The notes beneath the pieces were generated by a model. That model was not told the DNA's origin. It saw only the letters and a list, made by a program, of their open reading frames with translations, and did no database searches. Of a DNA stretch of 64,000 nucleotides, positions 48,973 through 58,176 are shown in pieces; position 1 is the stretch's first letter; the number at the start of each line of letters is the position of its first letter. Source of the DNA: Hyphomicrobiales bacterium. GTDB taxonomy: Bacteria > Pseudomonadota > Alphaproteobacteria > Rhizobiales > Rhizobiaceae. The position numbers and the translations under genes are program-made. The stretch covers positions 310,001 to 374,000 of the forward strand of contig UBTF01000003.1 of assembly GCA_900468285.1 (NCBI GenBank), in the 5' to 3' direction.

Positions 48973-51900
48973 ATGAATGTTTCGGCTGGCACCCAGACGC
49001 AGTGGATCAAGACTATTCTGGATGATCTGGCTGCCAAGCCTGTAGGGGCATATGACGAGTGGCCTGCAACGCTCAAGACCATGTTCGGTACGGTTGCTGC
49101 TTCTCCCCATCAGGTCATTCTATTCTGGGGCCCGGAATATCTGGCCATCTATAATGAAGCCTATGCGCCCACAATCGGCCTGAAACATCCCGCCGCCTTC
49201 GGCAGTCGTGCCTGCGAATATTGGGCGGAGCTCTGGGACGACCTCGAACCCCTGCTCGATCAGGTGAGGACCAAGGGCGAGCCTGTCTATATCAAGGACA
49301 GACCCTTCTACATCGAACGCCATGGCGAGCCGGAAACCGTTACATTCGACATCGCCTATTCGGCCGTTCCCGATGGCACGGGACAAATCGCCGGCGTGCT
49401 TTGCATCGTCAGCGAAACGACCGAGCGCACCCGTGCGGAACAACGGCTAACCGAAAGCGAGGCGCGCTTCCGCAACATGGCGGACCACGCTCCGGTGATG
49501 ATGTGGGTTGTGAACGAGAGCGGTTACTGCACCTACCTGAACAGCCGCTGGTATCAATATACGGGACAGACTCCCGAGCAGGCTGAAGGTTATGGTTGGC
49601 TTGACGCCACGCACCCTGACGACAAGGCGCGGGCGACGGAGGCTTTTCTTGAGGCCCTGGCGAAGCAGGAGAGTTTCAGGCTCGAGTACCGCCTGCGGCG
49701 TCGGGACGGTGTTTATCGCTGGGCAATCGACGCAGCCGAGCCGCGTTTTTCGCCAGATGGCAATTTTCTTGGCTATATCGGCTCCGTCATCGATATCGAC
49801 GAGCGTCACGAGATAGAGCAGAAGCTGTGGGAGAGCGAAAACGGGCTTCGTGCGCTGACAAATTCCATCGACCAGATGGTCTGGTCCACGCGCCCGGACG
49901 GCTTCCACGATTTTTATAACACGCGATGGTATGATTTTACCGGAGTGGAGCGGGGCTCGACCGATGGTGCGGGCTGGAACGACCTGTTTCATCCCGAGGA
50001 CAGGGACCGGGCTTGGGCTGTCTGGCGCGAGTCTCTTGAAACGGGCAAGCCTTATCATATCGAATACAGGTTGCGGCATCACTCCGGGCAATATCGCTGG
50101 GTGATCGGGCGCGCCAAGCCGATCACGAATGCCGATGGCAAGATTACGCGCTGGTACGGCACCTGTACCGACGTCCACGAGCTGAAATCTGCTGAGTTGA
50201 GCCGCAGTGCCATTGTGGCATTTGACGAAGTAGCGGCACGGCTCCACGACCCGGATGCAATCATCAAGGCCGGATTGGAGGCCGTGGTCACGACGATGAA
50301 AGTCGGCCGCGCTGGCTACGGGACAATCGACGAGAAGACTGAGACGGTTCATATCAGTCACGATTGGACCGTTGAAGGGATGCCTCCCTTGTCCCCTCTG
50401 CATAAGCTTCGTGATTATGGACAGCTCATTGAAGGTTTGAAGCGCGGGGAAGTGGTTGTCATTACGGACGCTCGTCTTGACGGGCGAACCCGTGATCAGC
50501 AGGACAATTTCGACGCGATTTCCGCTAGGTCGAGCGTGAGCGTTCCGCTGCGGGAAAGAAACGGGCTGGTTGCGGTATTGTTCGTGAACAATCCCAACAC
50601 CACGGAATGGAGCGCAGAGGAACTGACGTTCCTGAAGGATATGGCCGGACGCATTCGCAACTCGGTGGAAAGGCGTCGCGCCGAAAACGATCTGCGCCAG
50701 CTGACCGATAATCTCGAGGAGCAGGTTGCGCGGCGGACCGAAGAGCTGCGCAAATCCGAAGAACGGCTGAAGCAAAGCCAGAAGCTTGAAACGATTGGCA
50801 AGTTGACGGGCGGCGTTGCGCACGACTTCAACAACCTTCTGCAGGTTGTCGCAGGCAATTTGCAATTGCTGCAGAAGGATGTCGCCGGAAACGAGCGCGC
50901 CGAGCGCAGGGTTACCAATGCCATGGCGGGCGTCAGTCGCGGCGCCAAGCTTGCAAGTCAATTGCTCGCTTTCGGACGGCGGCAACCGCTCGATCCGAAG
51001 GTGATCAATGTCGGCAGGTTCCTGCGGGACATGGATGACATGTTGCGCCGATCTATCGGGGAAGCCGTCGAGATCGAAACGATCATTGGCGGTGGTCTAT
51101 GGAACTGTCTGGCCGACCCTACGCAGGTCGAGAATGCCATTCTCAATCTGGCAATCAACGCCCGTGACGCCATGAGCGGGCAGGGGAAGCTGACGATCGA
51201 AGTGGGCAACGCATATCTGGACGACCAATATGCGGAAAAGCACGAGGATGTCAGCACCGGCCAATATGTGATGATATCGGTAACCGACACCGGTTCAGGC
51301 ATTTCACCCGAAATGCTCGATCAGGTTTTCGAACCCTTCTTCTCGACCAAGCCGGAAGGGAAGGGAACTGGTCTTGGCCTTTCCATGGTGTTCGGCTTCG
51401 TCAAACAATCCGGTGGACATGTCAAAATCTACTCGGAAGTTGGTCACGGCACGACCGTGCGAATGTATCTGCCAAGGGCAAACGCGTCTGAAGACCGTGA
51501 GACCGTCAACCTTTCGGGCCCGGTTATCGGCGGGAACGAGACTATTCTTGTTGCCGAAGATGACGATGAGGTTCGCGGCACAGTCGTCGAAACATTGACC
51601 GATCTCGGATATCGGGTTGTCAAGGCACCGAATGCCGATGCGGCACTGGTTGTGATTGAGGCCGGTGTGCCCATCGACCTGCTGTTTACGGATGTCGTCA
51701 TGCCGGGAACGATGAAAAGCCCCGAGCTTGCCCGCCGTGCAAAAGAGCGTCTGCCTGATATCGCGGTACTCTATACGTCCGGCTACACGGAAAACTCCAT
51801 TGTGCATGACGGGCGGCTGGATCCCGGCGTGGAGCTTTTGTCCAAGCCCTATACGCGTGAGGCATTGGCCAAGAAAATCCGGCACGTGCTGGCAAATCGG

Positions 51901-52317
51901 GCACAGCGTATTAAGGCAAAGGACCGCTCTATCCCGAAGCGTGCGCAAGCGGTTCCGGCCGTTAAGGCCACCGTCAGCAAACGCATTCTGCTCGTGGAGG
52001 ATGATCCACTCATTCGAGCAAATACGGCCGAATTGCTCATTGAACTCGGCCATGAAGTCATGGAGGCGGAAACGGGCGCTGAGGCTTTGCGGCAGGCGGC
52101 AGATGGCGATCTGGATATTCTGGTTACGGACATCGGTCTGCCGGATGTGAGTGGCGAGGATCTTGCGGGTCAACTGGCGGGCATCAAGCCCGATCTCAAG
52201 ATCATTTTCGCGACCGGTCACGCAATCCGCTCGCATGCACAGCCAGGTGCAGTTTCGTTGATCAAGCCCTACAACAAGGATGACCTTGCCGCAGCAATTG
52301 CCAAGGCCACTGCGTAG
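48973..52317 (+). CDS. Hybrid sensor histidine kinase (PAS-PAS-PAS-GAF-HisKA-HATPase-REC-REC)
   Basis: About 1114 residues and apparently soluble; no membrane helix is seen. Order by sequence: a PAS-like domain (about 20-150), two PAS/PAC domains (about 160-285 and 287-410), GAF (about 415-560) and a coiled coil (VARRTEELRKSEERLKQSQK). HisKA follows with the phospho-His in GGVAHDFNNLLQVV, then HATPase with NLAINARDAM and GTGLGLSMVFG. Two receivers come last, with phospho-acceptor Asp in LLFTDVVMPG and ILVTDIGLPD. There is no DNA-binding output, so the signal must pass to another protein. The ribosome site is weak; ATG 48967 is possible. Confidence 0.93.
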   Translation: MNVSAGTQTQWIKTILDDLAAKPVGAYDEWPATLKTMFGTVAASPHQVILFWGPEYLAIYNEAYAPTIGLKHPAAFGSRACEYWAELWDDLEPLLDQVRTKGEPVYIKDRPFYIERHGEPETVTFDIAYSAVPDGTGQIAGVLCIVSETTERTRAEQRLTESEARFRNMADHAPVMMWVVNESGYCTYLNSRWYQYTGQTPEQAEGYGWLDATHPDDKARATEAFLEALAKQESFRLEYRLRRRDGVYRWAIDAAEPRFSPDGNFLGYIGSVIDIDERHEIEQKLWESENGLRALTNSIDQMVWSTRPDGFHDFYNTRWYDFTGVERGSTDGAGWNDLFHPEDRDRAWAVWRESLETGKPYHIEYRLRHHSGQYRWVIGRAKPITNADGKITRWYGTCTDVHELKSAELSRSAIVAFDEVAARLHDPDAIIKAGLEAVVTTMKVGRAGYGTIDEKTETVHISHDWTVEGMPPLSPLHKLRDYGQLIEGLKRGEVVVITDARLDGRTRDQQDNFDAISARSSVSVPLRERNGLVAVLFVNNPNTTEWSAEELTFLKDMAGRIRNSVERRRAENDLRQLTDNLEEQVARRTEELRKSEERLKQSQKLETIGKLTGGVAHDFNNLLQVVAGNLQLLQKDVAGNERAERRVTNAMAGVSRGAKLASQLLAFGRRQPLDPKVINVGRFLRDMDDMLRRSIGEAVEIETIIGGGLWNCLADPTQVENAILNLAINARDAMSGQGKLTIEVGNAYLDDQYAEKHEDVSTGQYVMISVTDTGSGISPEMLDQVFEPFFSTKPEGKGTGLGLSMVFGFVKQSGGHVKIYSEVGHGTTVRMYLPRANASEDRETVNLSGPVIGGNETILVAEDDDEVRGTVVETLTDLGYRVVKAPNADAALVVIEAGVPIDLLFTDVVMPGTMKSPELARRAKERLPDIAVLYTSGYTENSIVHDGRLDPGVELLSKPYTREALAKKIRHVLANRAQRIKAKDRSIPKRAQAVPAVKATVSKRILLVEDDPLIRANTAELLIELGHEVMEAETGAEALRQAADGDLDILVTDIGLPDVSGEDLAGQLAGIKPDLKIIFATGHAIRSHAQPGAVSLIKPYNKDDLAAAIAKATA

Positions 52318-52319
52318 CC

Positions 52320-52604
52320 ATGCCGGAGGCATCCGGAGACAAGGCTGCTTGGGAGGTTCTGCAAGCGCTGTCTCGCTTTCCGGGCGGCTACAGACGCGGA
52401 ACCTTTGAGGGTTCGGTCTGGGGCGTTACAGTCACGCGTTCCGATGATGGCAGACGTATCTGGTTGTTTGCGGAGGATCTGGCTGGCACGGATGTCGTAA
52501 GCTTCAATATCTATCGGTTGAGCTCTGGAGCGAGTGTGCTAAAGCCCTGCGAAATGTCTTCCGAAAAGATTGTGGCATTCATGCTCGGTTTTGTCGCCGA
52601 TTAG
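52320..52604 (+). CDS. Small hypothetical protein downstream of the hybrid kinase
   Basis: 94 residues, starting two bases after the kinase stop, so probably translationally coupled. Sequence features: FEGSVWGVTVTRSDDGRRIW and LFAEDLAGTDVVSFNIYRLS, a likely compact beta-rich fold with no signal peptide, membrane helix or known motif. Its tight linkage suggests a role with the kinase. Family not recognised. Confidence 0.7.
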   Translation: MPEASGDKAAWEVLQALSRFPGGYRRGTFEGSVWGVTVTRSDDGRRIWLFAEDLAGTDVVSFNIYRLSSGASVLKPCEMSSEKIVAFMLGFVAD

Positions 52605-52614
52605 GCTCAAGGCA

Positions 52615-53247
52615 TCAGCGCAAGAAGCCTTCCGCGCTGAAATCTTCCCAGCCGCGCAGATCTGCGTCTGGCTTGTCTGCGGAAGCGTCTTTTGACTTGG
52701 CCTTTGTCTTGGCGCTTTTGAGAGAGCGCGTCAGCTTTGCCTTGTAGGCAGCGCGTCTCCTGTTTTCCTTCGCAGCGACGGCATCGTCCTCGCGCCAGTC
52801 TTCAATCACGCCGCTATCGAGCAAGCTCACCACCATTTTCGGGTCGAAGACATGGAAGGTTATCTTCTTCGCCCTTCCGCGCAATTTTACGGTACGCGTG
52901 CCAGCACTCGGCAATCTGCCATCGGCAAGCCAGCGGTGCCTTTCGGTTGCCGAGATTGTCAGAATATCCTGTATCTCTCTGGGGATAACCGGCAGTTCTT
53001 CGATCTTTTCAAGGCATTTCGAGACGATTGAGGAGACGGCGTTGAAAGCCGCTTTTTCCGCTTCCGGCATGATGAGGCTAAGCGTTGTGCCATCGCTGGT
53101 CAGTAATTTTTTATAGGCCAGTGGCACCTGCGCCCTAAGCTCCAGCAGCAGGCCGTGCGCTCGTACCGCTGAGCCAAGCGTCGCCGATGCAGGGAGCTGC
53201 CAAGTCTTGATGATCTCGACGTGATCGTTTTTCTTTTGTTTCGGCAT
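52615..53247 (-). CDS. Conserved hypothetical protein (210 aa)
   Basis: Not recognised to a named family. A basic N-terminus (MPKQKKNDHVEIIKTWQLPA) precedes a helical middle (KAAFNAVSSIVSKCLEKIEELPVIPREIQDI). A segment with ERHRWLADGRLPSAGTR could be a DNA- or nucleotide-binding helix. The tail is strongly basic (RRAAYKAKLTRSLKSAKTKAKSKD) and then acidic. Its N-terminal coding region overlaps the 3' end of the DUF1810 gene by 113 bases in another frame. Confidence 0.65.
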   Translation of the reverse strand: MPKQKKNDHVEIIKTWQLPASATLGSAVRAHGLLLELRAQVPLAYKKLLTSDGTTLSLIMPEAEKAAFNAVSSIVSKCLEKIEELPVIPREIQDILTISATERHRWLADGRLPSAGTRTVKLRGRAKKITFHVFDPKMVVSLLDSGVIEDWREDDAVAAKENRRRAAYKAKLTRSLKSAKTKAKSKDASADKPDADLRGWEDFSAEGFLR

Positions 53248-53770
53248 CGCTTGAACACATGGGTAGCGCGTGGCTCCGTGTCAATAAAGGCCACGGGGCT
53301 TTGCTTGATCGGACCGGAATGCGATGGCTCCCGATATCACTGTTCAACAAGGACAGGGTCTTTTCATCCGGGTGACCATCATAGAAGCTCTTCAATGCCT
53401 CTTCGAACAGGTTGCCCTCAGGGCTGATGGCATCAAAGAGCGTCAGACAGGAGCGAAACTTCAAATCGTCGGGCGACCCGAAAATTTCGTGCGCCGTCTT
53501 CTCTTTGTGACCCATCACGATGCTGACGCATTTCTTTAGCCGCTCACCCAGAACCTGGTGGTTTAGGTAGGAGCGCGCTTCGGCTTCAGAACCGATGGAG
53601 TAGATTTGTGCCATCGACGAGGAACCGAGCCCGGCAATCTGGGGGAAGATGAACCACATCCAGTGCGTTCTTTTCTTCCCGTCTTTCAGCTCCTGCAGCA
53701 CTGTTTCAAAGACAGCATCCTGCGCCTGGATAAACCGGTGTAAATCAGATGCTGTGCTATCTTTTATCAC
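53135..53770 (-). CDS. DUF1810 protein with aberrant C-terminal extension
   Basis: DUF1810 domain: LHRFIQAQDAVFETVLQELKD, RTHWMWFIFPQIAGLG, MAQIYSIGSEAEARSYL, AHEIFGSPDDLKFRSCLTLF, FYDGHPDEKTLSLL. I choose GTG 53770 because TTGGAGGA lies just upstream. Family members end shortly after the DEKTLSLL equivalent, at about 140-150 residues. Here translation continues for about 70 more low-complexity residues that overlap the next gene. Both other frames stop immediately after this point (TTGTTGAAC context), so a small indel or lost stop at the 3' end is likely. Function unknown. Confidence 0.75.
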   Translation of the reverse strand: MIKDSTASDLHRFIQAQDAVFETVLQELKDGKKRTHWMWFIFPQIAGLGSSSMAQIYSIGSEAEARSYLNHQVLGERLKKCVSIVMGHKEKTAHEIFGSPDDLKFRSCLTLFDAISPEGNLFEEALKSFYDGHPDEKTLSLLNSDIGSHRIPVRSSKAPWPLLTRSHALPMCSSDAETKEKRSRRDHQDLAAPCIGDAWLSGTSARPAAGA

Positions 53771-53810
53771 CCGGCGTTCCTCCAAGGAGAACAGTTGTGT
53801 AGGCCGACAC

Positions 53811-53837
53811 CGAGCCGATGTGTCAGACATCGGCTCG
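53811..53837 (-). terminator. Perfect hairpin between the stress-protein gene and the DUF1810 gene
   Basis: 11-base perfect stem CGAGCCGATGT/ACATCGGCTCG with a 5-base loop, 27 bases past the stop of the minus-strand stress-protein gene. No T-run follows; it may act as a processing or partial-termination site. Confidence 0.5.
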
Positions 53838-53863
53838 CACTGGTAAACCATGCATCTGCCCGG

Positions 53864-54298
53864 TCAGAGCGAAATGGAACCCTCGTCTGCGCCATCCCAA
53901 TAGCGTATGTTTTTAGCCCTGACGGCGATCATGACGATGTCGGGCGTATCGATGCCTTCCGGGAAATAACGGTCCAGATCCTTCGTCCAGTGCTCTTCGA
54001 ACTGCGACTTGTCATCAATGAGAGAAGCATTGCCCTCGACCGTGATGAAAAGCGGTGACCCGCCCAGCATGCCAACCGCTCCGGTATAGGTGAGACTTAC
54101 GTTGTTATCAGACCTGATTTCGCTGACTTTGTTTGATGAGCCATAGGCGAAGAAATAGCTGTCGCCATCATATTCAACATCGCCATTGTTGCTCATCGGC
54201 CGTGCAGTCAGTCCGTTTACGGACGATCTTGTGTTCAACATCGCGAAGTCGAGCTTCGCCATTTTCTTGGAAAGGTCTTTCAGACTAAGGTCAGACAT
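53864..54298 (-). CDS. General stress protein, pyridoxamine 5'-phosphate oxidase-like FMN-binding fold
   Basis: 144 residues of the split-barrel family (GS26 type). Motifs are MLNTRSSVNGLTARPMSNNG, YDGDSYFFAYGSSNKVSEI, NNVSLTYTGA, FITVEGNASLIDD and WTKDLDRYFPEGIDTPDIVM. Relatives bind FMN or FAD and are induced by stress; the enzyme reaction is undefined. A GAACCAATGGTTC palindrome lies 47 bases upstream (54345-54357). Confidence 0.88.
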   Translation of the reverse strand: MSDLSLKDLSKKMAKLDFAMLNTRSSVNGLTARPMSNNGDVEYDGDSYFFAYGSSNKVSEIRSDNNVSLTYTGAVGMLGGSPLFITVEGNASLIDDKSQFEEHWTKDLDRYFPEGIDTPDIVMIAVRAKNIRYWDGADEGSISL

Positions 54299-54442
54299 AT
54301 GCGCTCCGCATGTTGCGAGGATGAAGTCTGTCCAACTGCTGGCAGAACCAATGGTTCCGAGGCAGCAATCCGCATTTCCGATGGAAGGCGGTCATCCGGC
54401 ACGTGTTCGCTGAAAAAGTCTTGAAGCCCAGTCTAAAACGCA

Positions 54443-54475
54443 AAAGACACTCAGGCGGATCGCCCAAGTGTCTTT
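54443..54475 (-). terminator. Terminator of the hydroxycinnamate operon
   Basis: Stem AAAGACACT/AGTGTCTTT with an inner GGCG-N3-CGCC pair, followed on the minus strand by TTTTGCGTTTTAG. It lies 33 bases past the aldehyde dehydrogenase stop. Confidence 0.75.
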
Positions 54476-54507
54476 CGTGGAAACACCCTTGCGGGTGGGG
54501 AGAACGC

Positions 54508-55953
54508 TTAGAATGGGTAGTGCTGCCCTGGATCCTCAACTGTGATCCAGCGCAGGTCGGTAAATTCTGCAATCGCTGCCTTGCCGCCGAAACGGCCATA
54601 GCCACTTTGCTTTACACCGCCGAATGGCATTTGCGCTTCGTCGTGCAGGGTAGGTCCATTGATATGGCAAATGCCCGACTCGATGCGCGCAGACATCTCC
54701 ATCGCCCGCTTGATGTTCTGGCTGAAGATGGCCGACGAGAGGCCGTATTCGGTATCATTGGCAACCCGCAAAGCTTCCTCATCATTGGAAACGCGGATGA
54801 TTGGCTTTACCGGGCCAAAGGATTCGTCCGAGTAGACCTTCATATCGGGCTTCACGTGATCGAGAAGCGTTGCCTCTACCACGGTGCCGGTGCGTTTTCC
54901 GCCAGCTACAAGCTTGGCACCTTTCGCGGTCGCGTCGGCGATGAGGCTTTCCATTCTATCAGCGGCTTCGGTGCTGATGAGAGAGCCCAGCACGACATGG
55001 CCACGAGGGTCTCCGGCGGGAAGCTGCGAGGCACGTGCGGCCAGCTTCGCCACGAACTCATCGGCAATCGCGTCCTGCACGATGATCCGTTCGGTCGACA
55101 TGCAGATCTGTCCCTGATGCATGAAGGCTCCGAAGATTGCAGCATTGACGGCGCCATCGATGTCGGCATCGTCAAGGACGATCAACGGTGCCTTGCCGCC
55201 GAGTTCCAGCAATGCAGGCTTGATATGCTCGCCGCACAGCTTCGCGATGATCTTTCCGACCTTTGTCGAACCGGTGAAGTTGACGCGGCGGACTGCCGGA
55301 TGGGCAATCAGGGCAGCGACAATATCGCCCGCATCTTCCGGCGCATTGGTGATGACGTTGATGACGCCAGCAGGCAGGCCCGCTTCAACCAGCGCTGCGC
55401 CGATCAGGCTATGGGTGCCGGGGCACTGCTCTGATGCCTTAAGGATGACGGTGTTGCCGCAGGCGATGGGCATTGCAATCGCGCGCGTGGCGAGAATAAC
55501 AGGTGCATTCCACGGCGCAATGGCAAGGCAGACACCCGCTGCCTGGCGAATGCCCATGGCCAGTGTACCAGGCTTGTCGGACGGAATGACTTCACCCGTG
55601 ATCTGTGTTGTCATGGAAGCGGCTTCACGCAGAACATTGGCCGCGAGCATGACGTTGAAACCGGCCCAAGGCCCGGTTGCGCCGGTTTCCTCGATCATGA
55701 GGGTTGTGAATTCCGCAACCTTGGAGGCCAGAATGTCGGCGGCCTTCAACAACAGCGCGCGGCGCTGCAAGGGGCCTGTCTTGGACCACTCTGGAAACGC
55801 TGCGGAGGCTGCTTCTACCGCGGCGTTGACATCCTCGATGCCAGCCGCTGCGGCACGTGTGGCCAGCTTCTGCGTGAAAGGGTCCAGCCTGTCATAGGTC
55901 CGACCGCTTGCGGCAGCGCGTGAAACGCCATTAATCAGAAGGGAAATATTCAT
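54508..55953 (-). CDS. vdh: NAD-dependent aromatic aldehyde dehydrogenase (vanillin dehydrogenase-like)
   Basis: 481 residues of the aldehyde dehydrogenase superfamily. Cofactor-binding blocks are APWNAPVILATRAIAMPIAC and NFTGSTKVGKIIA. The general base Glu is in LELGGKAPLIVL and the catalytic Cys in GQICMSTERI. The similarity pattern (PFGGVKQSGYGRFGG) fits the salicylaldehyde/vanillin group. It is third in an operon with a hydroxycinnamoyl-CoA hydratase/lyase and an acyl-CoA synthetase. It would oxidise the aldehyde those enzymes release, vanillin or 4-hydroxybenzaldehyde, to the acid. GAGGAG precedes the ATG. Confidence 0.87.
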   Translation of the reverse strand: MNISLLINGVSRAAASGRTYDRLDPFTQKLATRAAAAGIEDVNAAVEAASAAFPEWSKTGPLQRRALLLKAADILASKVAEFTTLMIEETGATGPWAGFNVMLAANVLREAASMTTQITGEVIPSDKPGTLAMGIRQAAGVCLAIAPWNAPVILATRAIAMPIACGNTVILKASEQCPGTHSLIGAALVEAGLPAGVINVITNAPEDAGDIVAALIAHPAVRRVNFTGSTKVGKIIAKLCGEHIKPALLELGGKAPLIVLDDADIDGAVNAAIFGAFMHQGQICMSTERIIVQDAIADEFVAKLAARASQLPAGDPRGHVVLGSLISTEAADRMESLIADATAKGAKLVAGGKRTGTVVEATLLDHVKPDMKVYSDESFGPVKPIIRVSNDEEALRVANDTEYGLSSAIFSQNIKRAMEMSARIESGICHINGPTLHDEAQMPFGGVKQSGYGRFGGKAAIAEFTDLRWITVEDPGQHYPF

Positions 55954-56024
55954 AACGGTCTCCTCTTTTCCTCACCCCGGCAACAGTTGATTATAGTAAT
56001 ATTCCGTTGCCTTCGAATGGTTTG

Positions 56025-58166
56025 TTATTGATGTGACGGACTGTTGAATATGAGCGCGTCGAGCGCGACTGCTCCCTCGCCCTCGGGATAAAGCACGACC
56101 GGATTGAGGTCGATTTCCGAGATGGAAGGATTGGCCAGAAGCAGCCCGCCAATATGCGAGATGATGTCTGCCGCCGCCTTGATATCCAGTGCTGGCGCCC
56201 CCCGGAAACCATGCAGCAGCTCAGCTGCCTTCAGCTGGTTCAACTCTGCGATAATGGCATCGACTGTCAGATCGGGAGGCAGCAGGCGAACATCCTGATG
56301 GATTTCCGCCGTTACGCCGCCAAAGCCGGCGAGGATGACGGGTCCCCAATCCGGGTCGTTGCGAGCGCCGACAATGAGTTCGACGCCGGATTTACCCATG
56401 TGCTCCAGCAGCACGCCATCCAGCACCAGGCCCGGGCGATGATGGGCAATGTTGCCTTGCAGACGTTGCCAGCCCTCTTTCAGAGCCTCCGCATCCGCCA
56501 GTTTGAGAATGACGCCACCGGCATCGCTCTTGTGGCTGAGATCCGCAGACTGGGCCTTGAGGACCAGCGGATAGCCGACCTCCTGTGCCACAGCAAGTGC
56601 TTCATCCAGCGAGGTTACAAAACGCCCTTTGGGGAAGGGAATGCCGCAGGGTGTGAGAAGCTCTTTGGCCCGGTATTCGGGGATAACACCTTCGACAGTC
56701 GAGATGCCGATATCCGTCAACTGCTGACCGCTTGCCGGGGTGAAATCTCGCTTCGCGAAATCGCCAATCCGCTTCAAAGCCCTGAAGGCGCGCTCTGTCG
56801 ATGGGAAATAGGGTATGCCATGCGCCCGCAAACGTTCAATATATTCTGCTGGGAAGGGGGCGCCTTCATCCAGACCGGCAAAGATGAGCGGTTTCTGCGA
56901 AGTGCTGTTTTCGACGGCTTTGAGGATGGGCGGCAGCTTGATGCCAGATGTGACAGGGTCCGTCTGAATGATGCAGGCGACAACGCTGCCAAACCGGTCG
57001 TCGTGCAGGAGAGACGTGAGTGTTCTCTCGTAGAGGTCCGGTTCGACAAGGCCCTGTGCGGTAATATCGAGCGGGTTGCTGACGCCGACAAAGGCTGGCA
57101 GGGTAGCGCGCAGCTCGGGCGCATTGGTGTCATCGATGGCTGGCAAGGCAAGGCCAATTTCCTCGCAATGATCGAGCATCAGCGCCTTGAACGCACCGGA
57201 CTCGCCCATGATTGCCGGTCCTTCGGACGGTATCTGCTTGCAGCGAAGCAGGATTTCGGTGATATCGCCCAGCTCTTCCAGGGTTTCTGCAAAGATGACG
57301 CCCGCCCGCTCGACGTGAACACGCATGACCTGGTAGTCGCCCGTCATCGCGCCCGTATGGGTAGCAGCAGACTCACGCGCAGCGCTGCTCTTGCCGGGAT
57401 GAAGGAGAACAATCCGCTTTCTCTTTTCACGGGCCTTGCGTGCGGCTGCAAGGAAGCGCGACGGCTGACGGAACTGCTCGACAATCAGCGCCATCACCGA
57501 TGTCGATGGGTCTTCAAGTAGATACTCGACATAATCTTCGACGCCGCTGCCGGCCTCATTGCCGGTCGAAACCGAGTAGGAAATGCCAAGATCACGGCTT
57601 GCAAATGTCACGCCGAGCACGGCTGCCATGGCGCCGCTTTGAGACACGATTGCGACGCCCGCCCGGCCATCGAGAGACTTGGTCTGCGTTTCGATGAAGG
57701 TGAGGGGAATGTGATCGATATGATTGACCATTCCCAGGCAATTCGGTCCTTCAACCACCATGCCGACCTCAGCGGCGATCCGGCTGATCTCGCGCTGCTC
57801 GGCCAACCCCTCTTCACCGCCTTCGGCAAAACCGGCGGAGAAGATGACAACCGAGCCGACACGACGGCGCGCGAGCGCCGTCACGGATTCCAGAACCGCG
57901 CCGCGTGGAATGGCGAGGACGGCGGCATCGACGCCTTCAGGCAGATCGTCGATGGATGGCAGGCACGGCCTGCCGCCAATCTCGGCCCGTTTCGGGTTGA
58001 TGAGATGGATGTCTCCCTTGAACCCATTGCGCTCAAGATTTGTGAGGACCGAGGCGCCGAGTGCGCCCGGCTTGTCGGAAGCGCCGACAATGGCGACAGA
58101 TCCCGGACGCAACAAGCGTTCCATGGCCGCCCGTGACCGGACGTCAGCGTGATTCTGGCGTGTCAT
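56025..58166 (-). CDS. ADP-forming acyl-CoA synthetase, likely hydroxycinnamoyl/feruloyl-CoA synthetase
   Basis: About 713 residues. It starts with a CoA-binding Rossmann domain (LLRPGSVAIVGASDKPGALG), then succinyl-CoA-ligase-like flavodoxin domains containing the candidate phospho-His in AATHTGAMTGD. A C-terminal ATP-grasp domain (YPLVLKAQSADLSHKSDAGG) completes it. This is the acetate-CoA ligase (ADP-forming) architecture, not the AMP-forming type usual for Fcs. FerA of Sphingobium SYK-6 is, as I recall, of this kind. Its gene sits between the hydratase/lyase and the aldehyde dehydrogenase, which argues for a hydroxycinnamate substrate. GAGGAG precedes ATG 58166. Confidence 0.82.
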   Translation of the reverse strand: MTRQNHADVRSRAAMERLLRPGSVAIVGASDKPGALGASVLTNLERNGFKGDIHLINPKRAEIGGRPCLPSIDDLPEGVDAAVLAIPRGAVLESVTALARRRVGSVVIFSAGFAEGGEEGLAEQREISRIAAEVGMVVEGPNCLGMVNHIDHIPLTFIETQTKSLDGRAGVAIVSQSGAMAAVLGVTFASRDLGISYSVSTGNEAGSGVEDYVEYLLEDPSTSVMALIVEQFRQPSRFLAAARKAREKRKRIVLLHPGKSSAARESAATHTGAMTGDYQVMRVHVERAGVIFAETLEELGDITEILLRCKQIPSEGPAIMGESGAFKALMLDHCEEIGLALPAIDDTNAPELRATLPAFVGVSNPLDITAQGLVEPDLYERTLTSLLHDDRFGSVVACIIQTDPVTSGIKLPPILKAVENSTSQKPLIFAGLDEGAPFPAEYIERLRAHGIPYFPSTERAFRALKRIGDFAKRDFTPASGQQLTDIGISTVEGVIPEYRAKELLTPCGIPFPKGRFVTSLDEALAVAQEVGYPLVLKAQSADLSHKSDAGGVILKLADAEALKEGWQRLQGNIAHHRPGLVLDGVLLEHMGKSGVELIVGARNDPDWGPVILAGFGGVTAEIHQDVRLLPPDLTVDAIIAELNQLKAAELLHGFRGAPALDIKAAADIISHIGGLLLANPSISEIDLNPVVLYPEGEGAVALDALIFNSPSHQ

Positions 58167-58176
58167 GGGCCTCTCC

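Noticed and set aside
49447-50985. 512-codon open frame opposite the hybrid kinase
   Set aside because: Shadow frame; the plus-strand PAS, GAF and HisKA motifs are intact.
54403-55434. 343-codon plus-strand frame through the vdh terminator and gene end
   Set aside because: Starts in the terminator region and is antisense to a clear aldehyde dehydrogenase.
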